A stretch of 64,000 nucleotides of DNA from Paucilactobacillus suebicus DSM 5007 = KCTC 3549 (GCF_001434475.1 NZ_AZGF01000013.1:1-64000), one strand, 5' to 3'; shown: positions 9,590-19,314, counted from the stretch's first letter. Notes: a model not told the origin generated them from the sequence alone. Numbers and translations are program-made.

Positions 9590-9720
9590 TTATTTAATTT
9601 TTATTCATTATAATTTGCTGTATTCTATTTTTTATTCATAAAATACCGCATTTTTCCATATTTTATGAATTTTATACTTGACTATTACATTCAAATATCG
9701 TTAATATAGTGACAAATAAA
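9590..9720. promoter_or_regulatory. Candidate ArgR operator region between argC and carA
   Basis: The AT-rich divergent region holds repeated ATTCA / TGAAT half-sites: ATTCATTATAAT (about 9602), ATTCATAAAATA (about 9634), TATGAATTTTATA (about 9664), ATTCAAATAT (about 9689). Such half-sites match the core of ARG boxes. Clustering next to the first genes of both arginine units suggests ArgR control. No argR gene is in the window and no single box is perfect. Confidence 0.55.
9678..9707 (+). promoter_or_regulatory. carAB promoter
   Basis: TTGACT (9678-9683) and TAATAT (9702-9707) with an 18-base spacer, 41 bases before the carA start. An ATTCA half-site lies in the spacer, so ArgR could block it. 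Confidence 0.6.
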
Positions 9721-9748
9721 TTGAATAATAATACGGAGGTCTATAAAA

Positions 9749-10825
9749 ATGAAAAAATACCTTACTTTAGAAGATGGCACAATTTTTAGCGGTACCGCAT
9801 TTGGTGCAACACAAATAACTGCTGCAGGAGAAATAGTTTTTAACACAGGTATGACTGGCTATCAAGAGGCAATTACTGATCCTTCTTACACTAACCAGTT
9901 ACTGACATTTACGTATCCATTAATCGGAACGTATGGCATCGTTAAGGATCAAAATCAAAGTGGCAGTTCCACTTGTCAAGCTGTATTAGTTCGACATTTG
10001 GAAACAGAAGTCGACAACGCTAATCTAACACTGAATGAATGGTTAAAGCAGCAGTATGTTCCAGGCATGTGCGACCTAGATACTAGGGCACTGACTAAAC
10101 ATATCCGCAAACATGGTACCTTGAAGGCGATTCTCTCAAACCAACCAGTTGATCACGATGAATTTCTACATATGTATGGAGTCTTAGGTAATAGTATTAG
10201 CAAACAACCGACCCTTCAGCATGAATCATATCAAGTTGATGACGCCGAATTTCACGTGGTGGTTATCGACTATGGGATCAAGCAAGCCATTATTGAAGAA
10301 TTAATGAACGTTGGTTGCAGTGTCACAGTCGTGCCTTACACCACAAATTTTAAGGATATTGAAGTTTTAAATCCAGATGGAATTTTGTTATCCAACGGTC
10401 CCGATGACCCCAATGTTTACGTTGATACGCTCCCACTGATTCAGGAACTAGAACAGTCGTATCCAATTGCAGGCATCTGCTTAGGTCATCAGCTGTTAGC
10501 ACTTGCAAACGGGGCAAAAACATATCAACTACCTTTTGGTCACCGCGGCCTCAATCATCCAGTTAAACTGCTTAATACTAATCAGACGATTATGACTAGT
10601 CAAAATCATGGCTTTGCTGTTGATCCTGATTCACTTACCGATACCGATTTAGTAGTTACTGCCGTTGAAGGCAACGACCAGACAATTGAAGGCTTGGCTT
10701 TACAGCAATTGCCTGCCATTAGTGTTCAATTTCATCCAGAGGCTAACCCTGGTCCACTAGATGCCACTAATTTTTTCCATGAATTTAAAGAATTAATGCA
10801 TAAGGAGGTAAAAGTTCATGCCTAA
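9749..10825 (+). CDS. carA: Carbamoyl-phosphate synthase small subunit (glutaminase)
   Basis: Hydrolyses glutamine and channels ammonia to the CarB synthetase. The 358-residue protein has the N-terminal CPSase domain ([17 protein letters not shown] near 31-47) and a class I glutamine amidotransferase domain with the nucleophile Cys244 in GICLGHQLL and the His-Glu pair in FHPEANPGP near 330. A GGAGG site precedes the ATG. The end overlaps carB by eight bases. Position opposite argCJBDF marks it as the arginine-linked rather than the pyrimidine-linked copy. Confidence 0.95.
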   Translation: MKKYLTLEDGTIFSGTAFGATQITAAGEIVFNTGMTGYQEAITDPSYTNQLLTFTYPLIGTYGIVKDQNQSGSSTCQAVLVRHLETEVDNANLTLNEWLKQQYVPGMCDLDTRALTKHIRKHGTLKAILSNQPVDHDEFLHMYGVLGNSISKQPTLQHESYQVDDAEFHVVVIDYGIKQAIIEELMNVGCSVTVVPYTTNFKDIEVLNPDGILLSNGPDDPNVYVDTLPLIQELEQSYPIAGICLGHQLLALANGAKTYQLPFGHRGLNHPVKLLNTNQTIMTSQNHGFAVDPDSLTDTDLVVTAVEGNDQTIEGLALQQLPAISVQFHPEANPGPLDATNFFHEFKELMHKEVKVHA

Positions 10826-13800
10826 AAATAATTCGATTCATAAAATCGCGGTAATCGGTTCTGGACCGATTATTATCGGTCAGGCCGCCGAGTTTGATTA
10901 CGCGGGTAGTCAGGCGTGCATTAGTTTGCGTGAAGAGGGCTACGAAGTAATTCTGATCAACTCCAACCCGTCAACCATTATGACCGATGACGAAATTGCC
11001 GATAAAGTGTACTTAGAACCACTTACCTTAGATTCTGTCAGTAAAATTTTGGCAAAGGAGCAACCAGATGCACTCTTACCAACCCTCGGTGGTCAAACAG
11101 GACTTAATTTAGCCGTTGAGCTTAACGACGCCGGAGTTTTAGATAAGTATCACATTGAATTACTAGGTACCGGGCTTAAAACCATTGAACAAGCTGAAGA
11201 TCGGCAACAGTTCAAACAGCTAATGCAAGATATCAACCAACCGGTGCCAGCAAGTTTAACCGTCCATAACTTAGATGATGCGTTAAACTTTGCCAAAAAA
11301 ATTGGTTACCCAGTAATTGTCCGTCCGGCCTACACTCTTGGCGGTACTGGTGGTGGAATTGCCTTAAATCAGGATGAACTAGTCAAGATTGGCACTCGGG
11401 GGCTCTCAATGTCCCCGGTGACTGAATGCTTAATCGAAAAAAGTATTGCCGGATTCAAAGAAATTGAATTTGAAGTCATGCGAGATGCCAATGGAGATAA
11501 GATTAGCGTTTGCTGTATGGAAAATTTTGATCCTGTTGGTATCCACACTGGTGATTCCATTGTAGTAGCCCCAAGTCAGTCCTTGAATGATCACCAGTTT
11601 CAACAGTTAAGGTATGCGTCACTTTCAATTGTCGAAGCATTAAAAATCAAAGGTGGTTGTAACGTTCAACTCGCACAAGATCCAAATAGTGATCAGTACT
11701 ACATTATTGAAGTAAATCCACGAGTTAGCCGTTCTTCGGCCCTTGCTTCCAAAGCGACCGGATATCCAATCGCAAAAATTGCAGCCAAAATTGCCGTCGG
11801 TCTCGATTTAAATGAAATTACGAATCCTGTAACTCAGACAACCTATGCAGCTTTCGAACCGGCTTTAGATTATGTCGTTGCCAAGATTCCGCGGTTCCCA
11901 TTTGATAAGTTCACAGGTGCAGATCGTCAACTCGGCACTCAAATGAAAGCAACTGGGGAGGTAATGGGAATTGGTTTAACAATTGAGGAAGCCTTACTTA
12001 AGGCAGTTGCTTCTCTAGAAATTGAGCCACAAATTGAGACGTCTCTTTTGCCCTTAACAAAGCAGACTGATGAAGAACTATCATTCGCCCTAACCCATCC
12101 AACTGATCAACGACTATTTGAAATATTTTCAGCACTGGATCGTTACTGGAGTGTCAAAAAAATCGCTGACTTAACAAAAATTACGCCTATTTTTTTACAC
12201 AAATTAGCTCATATCTGGCAGTTAAAGAACAGTCTTGGTGGTCAACTCACATCATCACTGTTAGCTGATGCTAAGCAATATGGTTTCAGTAACGCAATGA
12301 TTGCTGCCGCTTCCGGCAAATCAGAATTACAGATTGAAGAACTGATTGTTCAGTCAAATATCGCACCAGTTTATAAAATGGTTGATACCTGTGCCGGTGA
12401 ATTTGCTAGTGCAACTCCATATTTTTATAGCAGCTTTTTCCCCGGCGAAAATGAAAGCAAACCACTCGGTAAAAGCATTATTGTCCTGGGTTCAGGCCCA
12501 ATCAGAATTGGTCAGGGAGTTGAATTTGATTACACAACGGTTCATTGTGTGCAAGCCATTCAACAAGCTGGTTATCACGCTATTATCGTGAACAATAATC
12601 CCGAAACCGTCTCAACAGATTTTTCAATCTCAGATAAGTTATACTTTGAACCACTGACTACGGAAAGTGTTATGAACATCGTCAATCTGGAACAGCCACT
12701 GGGAGTCATTGTTCAATTTGGTGGGCAAACAGCAATTAATTTAACCGCATCCTTAGTTCAACACGGTGTTAAAATTTTAGGCACATCGTTAGCCGGTATT
12801 GACCAAACAGAAGATCGGCACCAATTTGAAGAGCTACTAATTGGTCAGCATATTGCTCAACCAAAAGGAGCAACCACAATGAACCTTGAAGAGGCTGCGG
12901 CAATTGCACCTCACATTGGTTATCCAGTCATGGTTCGACCAAGTTTTGTTCTTGGTGGTCGAGCAATGGCGGTGGTGCATAATGAAGATGAGCTCGCCAA
13001 CTATGTCGATAAAGCAATGAAAGCAGCGCCTCACCAGCCAATTTTAATTGATCACTATGTGGCAGGCATCGAATGTGAAGCGGACATTCTTAGCGATGGC
13101 CACGATGTCTTCATCCCCGGCATCATGGAACACCTGGAAGGATCAGGTATTCACTCCGGAGATTCAATTGCTATGTACCCATCGCAGCGTCTTACTGATC
13201 AGCAAAAACAAGCAATCGAATCAATTGCTATTAAAATTGGTAAGCAGGTACACTGCGTTGGCATGATGAACATTCAATTTATCGTTGCAGACCAGGTTTA
13301 TGTAATTGAAGTCAACCCTCGAGCTAGTCGGACAGTTCCCTTCATGAGTAAAATCACTGGTCAGCACTTGGCAAAAATTGCCACCAGTTTAATCATGGGA
13401 AATAGTTTGGCGGATCTGGGCTTAGAAGCTGGTTGTGCTAAAGAACCAGCCCATGTGTCAATCAAGGCACCAGTCTTCTCATTCACAAAAAATTACCTGG
13501 CATGGACTGCTCTCTATCTCCTGAAATGAAATCAACTGGTGAAACGATTGGCTTGGGTGATTCCTATGAAGAAGCAATGCATAATGCGCTCAGTGATAGC
13601 TACCACTTAACCGCACCAATCGGCGAACAAACCGCTCTAGTTGACGAAGCCAGTGCTCAAGACACGTCCTTAATGAATTTACTAAATCAAATAAATATCG
13701 ATATCCAGGTGATTGCCGCAAATGAAACCCCAACCATTAATCCAAGCAACGTTTGGCTGGTGATTAACAGTGAGACAGAACAAACAACCACAACAAAATT

Positions 13801-13948
13801 AAATTACTTTGCATTAAGTAATGGCATCCCATTCTTCAGTGCAACGGAGACATTAAAAGGAATATTAACAAGTCAGAGTGCGGAGGCCCACGGGTTGAGA
13901 CCGGTGTGTAAGAGTACTATGTTAATTAATCGTGGGTTGGGCGATTGA
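10818..13948 (+). CDS. carB: Carbamoyl-phosphate synthase large subunit, interrupted by a frameshift
   Basis: ATP-dependent synthesis of carbamoyl phosphate from bicarbonate, ammonia and two ATP. The first frame gives 903 residues with both ATP-grasp halves intact ([17 protein letters not shown] near 14 and [17 protein letters not shown] near 560) and stops at 13529. The family sequence continues from about 13493 in the -1 frame ([17 protein letters not shown]) through the C-terminal MGS-like allosteric domain to 13948. The change of frame falls on A_AAA_AAT (13488-13494). A -1 ribosomal slip there would give about 1,040 residues; without it the product lacks the allosteric domain. The last 25 or so residues (after LTSQSA) are encoded by an inserted hairpin repeat that also provides the stop. 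Gene identity is certain; functional state is not. Confidence 0.9.
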
Positions 13949-14002
13949 TTTGCATAGTTCTTTTACACGTTAGGTCTCAGTGGGTATGCAGCACGTTTCG
14001 AC
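13874..14002 (+). repeat. Long-hairpin repeat, family R, copy 1a
   Basis: Begins CAGAGTGCGG and ends GCAGCACGTTTCGAC. Nested stems: GCCCAC with GTGGGT, TGAGACC with GGTCTCA, and GTGTAAGAGTACTATG with CATAGTTCTTTTACAC, around a GATTGATTTG-containing apex. It overlaps the 3' end of carB and lies between convergent genes. Confidence 0.9.
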
Positions 14003-14132
14003 CAGAGTGCGGAATACCCACGGGTTGAGACCGGTGTGTAAGAGTACTATGTTAATTAATCGTGGGTTGGGCGATTGATTTGCATAGTTCTTTTACACGT
14101 TAGGTCTCAGTGGGTATGCAGCACGTTTCGAC
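14003..14132 (+). repeat. Long-hairpin repeat, family R, copy 1b
   Basis: Head-to-tail tandem of copy 1a with almost identical interior; the basal stem here is ATACCCAC paired perfectly with GTGGGTAT, whereas copy 1a has mismatches at the same place. Confidence 0.9.
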
Positions 14133-14186
14133 TATATTGCCCGAACGCTCACACACTCATCCTCAATTTCAATATTGACTAAACGT

Positions 14187-14300
14187 GTGTAGCAAGCCTG
14201 ACACACAAAATATAAACATAAAATGCACTACCGATCTAAAACCATGATCGATAGTGCATTTTATGTTTATATTACGGTGTCAGAGCGGTTTGCTATACAC
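14187..14300. terminator. Long hairpin at the end of the ABC ATPase gene
   Basis: Outer arms GTGTAGCAA (14187) and TTGCTATACAC (to 14300), then TGACAC with GTGTCA, then a near-perfect inner stem with arms 14210-14236 and 14246-14273. The right arm contains the stop of the minus-strand ATPase gene. Probably a strong bidirectional terminator between convergent units. Confidence 0.75.
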
Positions 14301-14952
14301 TCTCACTAAATACATGTTTTTCCAACTTATAAGTGTGATCACACATCTGTGCCACTGCCGCTTCATGGGTCACGATGATAACACACTTACCTTGTTCATG
14401 AGCAATTTTTTGAAATAGATCCACTACCTCAATCGTATTATCCTCATCAAGATTGCCAGTTGGTTCATCTGCTACTACCAAGTTGGCGTCACACGCCATT
14501 GTCCTGGCAATGGCAACTCTTTGTTGCTGACCACCAGAAAGTTTCTGAACATTTTTTTGCATTTGTACATGTGCTAATCCGAGCTTATGCAACATATCAA
14601 TTGCGTATTTCTTATCTCCAGTATGTTTAGAACCTGTAATCGCCATTGCCGTCAATAAATTATCAATCGCCGACATATAGGTAAAGAGATTGTAAGATTG
14701 AAAAACGATCGACACATCATTCTTTCGATAATTGGTTAATCCAATTTCGCTAATATTACGATCATCATACAAAATTTGACCTGCTTTTGGCTTATCCAGT
14801 CCAGCTAGTAAAGATAAAAAAGTAGTTTTGCCAGCTCCACTTTGCCCAACAATTGCGTATGATTGGCCGGCCTCAAAGGATAGATTAACGTGTTCAAACA
14901 AGCTATCATCTTGATGCGTATACCAATACCCGACATCTTTAACTTCAAGCAT
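14293..14952 (-). CDS. ABC transporter ATP-binding protein, MacB/LolD type
   Basis: Cytoplasmic ATPase partner of the adjacent FtsX-type permease. The 219 residues show Walker A GQSGAGKTT (about 37-45), Q-loop (VFQSYN), the signature [14 protein letters not shown] (about 139-152), Walker B LVVADEPTGNLDE and the H-loop VTHE. The DEPTGNLD form and size are typical of MacB/LolD-like export and lipoprotein-release systems. It lies 13 bases after the permease gene with its own AGGAGG-like site and forms a two-gene unit. Substrate is unknown; no dedicated two-component system is adjacent. Confidence 0.92.
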   Translation of the reverse strand: MLEVKDVGYWYTHQDDSLFEHVNLSFEAGQSYAIVGQSGAGKTTFLSLLAGLDKPKAGQILYDDRNISEIGLTNYRKNDVSIVFQSYNLFTYMSAIDNLLTAMAITGSKHTGDKKYAIDMLHKLGLAHVQMQKNVQKLSGGQQQRVAIARTMACDANLVVADEPTGNLDEDNTIEVVDLFQKIAHEQGKCVIIVTHEAAVAQMCDHTYKLEKHVFSESV

Positions 14953-14965
14953 TTAACATTCCTCC

Positions 14966-16411
14966 TTATTCAATCAATACTTTTTTAGGTTCTAATCGTA
15001 GTATTCCAAACGATGCGATCATTGTTGATAGGAAAATAATTGCTAGTCCAAATCCACCCAACTCGACCATCGTTAGAGCCGTAACACTAACATCAAGTTG
15101 TTCTTGCGATGATGATTGTCTACCGCCCATCATTCCTGGTGTGCCACCAGATTTACCAGCAGTCACGGTTGCTCCACCACTCGGTCTGCCGCCACTCATG
15201 GAGCCACCTTGTCCTCCAGGAGCAGACATTGATGTTGAAGTAGTCGTTTCTTGACTCTGTAGTTCTTGTGCCAGTTTGTTACCTACAAATTTGCCACCAA
15301 TTCCGGCAACAGCGAGTGAAACTATCAGAATTGCCACTAATTCTGTAAAGAATTGAGCAACAATCTTCCAGCGAGATTCGCCGAGTGATAACAAAATACC
15401 GATTTCATGACGTCGTTCACGAACCATTAAAATCACAATCAGTGCCAAAATAATTGTTCCAGCAATTGCCACCAGCCAAACTATCTTATCAGCAAATGAT
15501 TTAATGTTTTTCATTGAAGCTTTGACAGTTTCGTAGTTGCTATCATCAGTTGAAAGTGAATACTTTTTAGTATTAATCAACTTATTCCCCGCACTCTTAA
15601 CCGACTTAATCTTTGAAGGATTTGAGACTGTGAAAGTCGCTGAATCGGCCGTGTTTGCATACTTGCTACCCTTGATGGTATTAGCAAATGTATACGACGT
15701 ATAAATCGTATTTGACGGATCAGACTGGCCAGGCATTGCTGAACTTGCTTCAGAACTTGATGAGGCCTTATAGATACCCACGATCTTCAGTTTATAAGTC
15801 CCGCTACCAGATGATTTCTTAACGGTAATCGTGTCACCAACACTCAAGTTATCTTCCTTAGCGAGTTCACTTTCAATAACTACGTGATTGGTGTTTTCAT
15901 CAGCAGAAGTAATACCGCGTCCTTTGGTAATCTTATATGTTCCATCATCGAAGCTTGACGATTCACTAGTACTGGTTACACCAGTGACAGTAATATCACC
16001 AGAACTGTTGCTTGATGAACCCCCTGGCATGTTTGATGAACTCGATGTAGAAATGGCATCAAAGCTCTTTGCATTAACGGTTGTTGAAGATGTAACATCA
16101 TAACTCGAAACATTGGCCAACTTGGCAATCTTTTTTACGTCGCTGAGTTTAACTGATGACATTTTCAAAGTTGGCCTGGATGATGACGATGACGATTTCT
16201 TCATTTCTTTGAAAGCTTGACTCCTGTTTGCTGATAACGTTAACGATGCACCCACGCTTGCTTTAGCGTTAGCCGTTGCCGTATCAGCGGCATTACGAAT
16301 TAGTAAACCTGCCAGCACAAATAACATAATTGCTGATGTAACTAAAATTAAAAGAATTGATCTTCCCTTTTTGGCCGTGAGACTTAGCCATGCACGTCTA
16401 ATAAAATTCAT
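14966..16411 (-). CDS. MacB/FtsX-type ABC transporter permease with Gly/Met-rich loop
   Basis: A 481-residue permease. The order is an N-terminal membrane segment (about 15-38), a large extracytoplasmic domain (about 40-305, Ser-rich, matching MacB periplasmic-core type), then three membrane segments near 310-330, 355-380 and 445-470. The final two are separated by an unusual Gly/Ser/Met-rich low-complexity insert (about 388-430, containing GGQGGSMSGGRPSGG and GTPGMMGGRQ). The FtsX signature region MVRERRHEIGILLSLGESR is at about 330-348. AAAGGAGG precedes the ATG. The first gene of a two-gene exporter unit, divergent from an MFS exporter. Confidence 0.88.
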   Translation of the reverse strand: MNFIRRAWLSLTAKKGRSILLILVTSAIMLFVLAGLLIRNAADTATANAKASVGASLTLSANRSQAFKEMKKSSSSSSRPTLKMSSVKLSDVKKIAKLANVSSYDVTSSTTVNAKSFDAISTSSSSNMPGGSSSNSSGDITVTGVTSTSESSSFDDGTYKITKGRGITSADENTNHVVIESELAKEDNLSVGDTITVKKSSGSGTYKLKIVGIYKASSSSEASSAMPGQSDPSNTIYTSYTFANTIKGSKYANTADSATFTVSNPSKIKSVKSAGNKLINTKKYSLSTDDSNYETVKASMKNIKSFADKIVWLVAIAGTIILALIVILMVRERRHEIGILLSLGESRWKIVAQFFTELVAILIVSLAVAGIGGKFVGNKLAQELQSQETTTSTSMSAPGGQGGSMSGGRPSGGATVTAGKSGGTPGMMGGRQSSSQEQLDVSVTALTMVELGGFGLAIIFLSTMIASFGILRLEPKKVLIE

Positions 16412-16473
16412 AATGGCCCTCCTTTTTAAATTTTTTCTTGATTTACGAATTACACTCTAACCAATAATCATGA

Positions 16474-16490
16474 CTTATTTATGAAATAAG
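16474..16490. repeat. Inverted repeat, possible operator
   Basis: CTTATTT-ATG-AAATAAG in the divergent region between the ABC permease and the MFS exporter genes. Confidence 0.4.
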
Positions 16491-16520
16491 TAAGGCCTTT
16501 AAACGCTCAAATTTAAAATT

Positions 16521-16546
16521 ATTAATATCCTTGCTTGGATATTAAT
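16521..16546. repeat. Inverted repeat, possible operator
   Basis: ATTAATATCC and GGATATTAAT, a perfect 10-bp dyad with a 6-base centre, about 55 bases upstream of the MFS start. It may bind a regulator not encoded here. Confidence 0.45.
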
Positions 16547-16602
16547 TAAATGTTTTGCTATTCTTAGTAAGGTTAATTTTTATTCAAGAGAGAGGGAGTA
16601 AT

Positions 16603-18009
16603 ATGGATTCACGTATACCTTTGCGAGTAAAACTCGCAATTTTGTCTGCTGGGCTGTTATCATTTGTCGGCATATTAGTTGAAACTTCAATGAACGTGAC
16701 ATTTCCCACGCTAATTAAGGAATTGCACGTCAGTCTGAGCACAGTTCAATGGCTAACAACCGGCTACTTATTACTCGTCACAATTGTAATGAGCACTACA
16801 GCTTATGTTATGAAAAGATTCGATGCTAAAAATATCTTCATTTTTGCGGCAAGTTTTAGTTTAATAGGTGGAATCTTAGCATTAGTAGCACCCAATTTCT
16901 GGATCCTACTAGTCGGAAGACTAATTCAGGCCATTGCCACTGGATTATCAACACCGTTAATGTTTAATTTAATCTTTGCAAAAGTGCCAAAGCAAAAATT
17001 AGGGGTCTACTCCGGTATGGCAAGTGTGGTAATTTCATTAGCCCCTGCACTTGGCCCCACTTATGGTGGGATTTTAACTAGTATTTGGTCTTGGCGCGCA
17101 ATTTTTATTGGTGTTATTCCAATCATTATCATCGTGGGATTCTTTGGTATCTCAACCATTAACGAAAAGGCAATTGGCATTCAAAAGGGTACCTTTGATT
17201 ATATTGGTGCGATCGCACTAGCTATCGTGTTTACTTCAATTTTGCTGACATTCGATCAAGCCGGTAATTACGGTTGGTACTCAATCAGGTTCTGGATTGG
17301 CGTCATCTTATCAGTACTATTTTTAGGTATCTTCCTCTTGTATGCAAATAAAGGTCGTCGCAAGTTGCTCGACTATCGCATTCTTAAATTACCATTGCTA
17401 CGGTTAAGACTGTTTAACTACTTTAGCCTGCAACTAATCAATATCGGTATGTCGTTCGTGTTACCATTATTTGCACAAACCGTTCTGCACTGTTCGGCAA
17501 TGCAGGCCGGCCTAATGATGCTGCCGGGCTCGTTAATTGGCGCAATTACTGGGCCAATCGCTGGTCGGTTTTATGATCAACATGGTGCGTTTAGTCCGTT
17601 GTTAACTAGTTCAATACTGATGCTTGTCGGGACACTTGGTTTTTTCTTCATGACAAAATCGTTAACAGTCATGAGCACTACTTTCATTTATGTAGTCATG
17701 AGAATTGGCTTTAACACCGGATTTGGCACCGCAATATCTGATGGAAGCCTTCAAGTGTCATTTAAAAATAAAGCTGATCAAAACTCACTCTTCAGCATGA
17801 TGCAACAATACGCTGGTTCGTTAGGAACTAATGTCTTGTCAGTAGTGATTTCTGCTACCATCGTCATGCACGCCGACCGCAGCACTGTTATCAATACGAT
17901 GAACGGTAGCCATATGGCATTTTTGGCTGTCTCTATTTTAGGTATTCTTGTCCTATGCTCGGTGATTTATGCTGAAATGAAGTATGGTCATCAACGGACA
18001 GATAACTAA
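16603..18009 (+). CDS. MFS drug exporter, DHA2 (14-TM) family
   Basis: Proton-driven exporter of the EmrB/QacA branch, in the cytoplasmic membrane. The ATG at 16603 is preferred because AGAGGGAG lies just upstream; an in-frame start at 16555 would translate that site. The 468 residues open with a short cytoplasmic stretch (MDSRIPLRVKL) followed by many hydrophobic segments. Motif C-like GMASVVISLAPALGPTYGG sits near residue 145 and motif D-like VQWLTTGYLLL near 50. It is paralogous to the MFS gene at 21293-22690: both begin with the pattern LSFxGxxVExxMNVTFPTL. Substrates unknown. Confidence 0.88.
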   Translation: MDSRIPLRVKLAILSAGLLSFVGILVETSMNVTFPTLIKELHVSLSTVQWLTTGYLLLVTIVMSTTAYVMKRFDAKNIFIFAASFSLIGGILALVAPNFWILLVGRLIQAIATGLSTPLMFNLIFAKVPKQKLGVYSGMASVVISLAPALGPTYGGILTSIWSWRAIFIGVIPIIIIVGFFGISTINEKAIGIQKGTFDYIGAIALAIVFTSILLTFDQAGNYGWYSIRFWIGVILSVLFLGIFLLYANKGRRKLLDYRILKLPLLRLRLFNYFSLQLINIGMSFVLPLFAQTVLHCSAMQAGLMMLPGSLIGAITGPIAGRFYDQHGAFSPLLTSSILMLVGTLGFFFMTKSLTVMSTTFIYVVMRIGFNTGFGTAISDGSLQVSFKNKADQNSLFSMMQQYAGSLGTNVLSVVISATIVMHADRSTVINTMNGSHMAFLAVSILGILVLCSVIYAEMKYGHQRTDN

Positions 18010-18114
18010 AATTTAGATTTTAACGATTAATCCTGTAATTCTGATCTGTTTAAGGATATATTTATAGTTGAACAATGTTGCCTTAAAAATTTTGAATAGT
18101 AAGGAGTAGTTAAC

Positions 18115-19314
18115 GTGTCAATTTCAAAAGATGTTGCAAAAGTTCAACCATCCGCAACCCTAGCGATGTCGTCAAAAACCAAGGCGATGATCAAAAAAGG
18201 TGTTGACGTAATCAACTTGTCAATCGGGGAACCAGATTTCACCACTCCGGAGCAAATTAAACAAGCGGCCATCGACGCAATCAAATCTGGAAAAGCCAGC
18301 TTCTACACTCCAGCAGGTGGATTGCCAGAACTGAAACAGGCGGTATGTGATCGAATTAAACTTGAAGATGGTGTTGAATACAATCCAAATCAAGTGATCG
18401 TGACTGACGGCGCCAAATTCTCACTATTTTTAATTTTTCAAGTAATTCTAAATGAAGGTGAAGATGTTTTGTTGCCTGAGCCATTTTGGGTTAGCTATGC
18501 AGAACAAGTTCACCTTGCTGGTGGCAACGCAATTGCTGTCAAAACAACCGGCAAGGACCATAAAGTCACCGTAGCCGATCTAGATCGCTCGATTACGCCA
18601 AGTACTCAAGCACTAGTGATCAACTCACCACAAAACCCATCAGGTCTCGTTTATGAAGCGGATGAACTTGAGGCAATCGGTAACTGGGCGGTAAAACATG
18701 ACATATTAATTATCGCAGATGATATATACAGTAACCTGATTTTTAATGGTCATAAGTTCACATCAATTGTGACGCTGGGTGATGAAATTAAAAAACATAC
18801 TTTGCTTGTGTCCGGTGTATCTAAAACATATTCCATGACTGGCTGGAGAATTGGCTACGTGCTGGGTGATGAAAAAATCATTAAAATCATGAATACCGTT
18901 GCGAGCCACGCTACCGGTAATCCGGCGGCCGTTAGTCAATACGCGGCAATTGAGGCTTTGACTAACGATCAATCTGATGCTAAAAAAATGCGTCAGGCTT
19001 TTGAAGATCGTTTAAACATTTTCTACCCAAAGATCGCCAATCTACCAGGCTTTGACCTGCCAACCAAACCTCAAGGTGCCTTCTACCTTTTTCCTAATGT
19101 TAAGAAGGCTGTGTCACTTTGCGGATTTAACAATACTGAAGAATTTGTCAACGCACTGTTAGAAGAGGCCCACGTGGCAGTTGTCAGTGGTAAAGCATTC
19201 AGTCAGCCCGACAATATTCGTTTCAGTTATGCCAACAGCAAGGAAAATCTACTTGAAGCTTATGATCGAATCGTTAAGTTTTTAAATAACCACGGCGTCA
19301 CAGTTAATGAATAA
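18115..19314 (+). CDS. Class I aminotransferase, aspartate aminotransferase type
   Basis: PLP-dependent transaminase, probably aspartate with 2-oxoglutarate. The start is GTG at 18115 behind AAGGAG; there is no ATG nearby. In 399 residues the substrate-binding NLSIGEPDFTTP (about 34-45), INSPQNPSG with the conserved Asn, ADDIYSNLIF, and the Schiff-base Lys in SGVSKTYSMTGWRIGY (near 240) are all present, with the C-terminal Arg in NIRFSYANS. This is the fold type I, subgroup I-gamma pattern seen in Bacillus AspB. Monocistronic, ended by its own terminator. Confidence 0.88.
   Translation: MSISKDVAKVQPSATLAMSSKTKAMIKKGVDVINLSIGEPDFTTPEQIKQAAIDAIKSGKASFYTPAGGLPELKQAVCDRIKLEDGVEYNPNQVIVTDGAKFSLFLIFQVILNEGEDVLLPEPFWVSYAEQVHLAGGNAIAVKTTGKDHKVTVADLDRSITPSTQALVINSPQNPSGLVYEADELEAIGNWAVKHDILIIADDIYSNLIFNGHKFTSIVTLGDEIKKHTLLVSGVSKTYSMTGWRIGYVLGDEKIIKIMNTVASHATGNPAAVSQYAAIEALTNDQSDAKKMRQAFEDRLNIFYPKIANLPGFDLPTKPQGAFYLFPNVKKAVSLCGFNNTEEFVNALLEEAHVAVVSGKAFSQPDNIRFSYANSKENLLEAYDRIVKFLNNHGVTVNE

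Noticed and set aside
13502-13948. The 148-residue frame as an independent gene downstream of carB
   Set aside because: It has no ribosome binding site and its start overlaps the carB frame; the sequence is the direct continuation of CarB in the -1 frame.
13874-14132. Tandem R repeats as a CRISPR array or as rRNA/tRNA-like genes
   Set aside because: Units are about 130 bp, nearly identical throughout with no unique spacers, and form long hairpins; no cas genes are near.
15888-16103. Open frames antisense to the permease, argJ, copB and kinase genes
   Set aside because: They are codon-pattern shadows of well-identified genes, with no ribosome binding sites.
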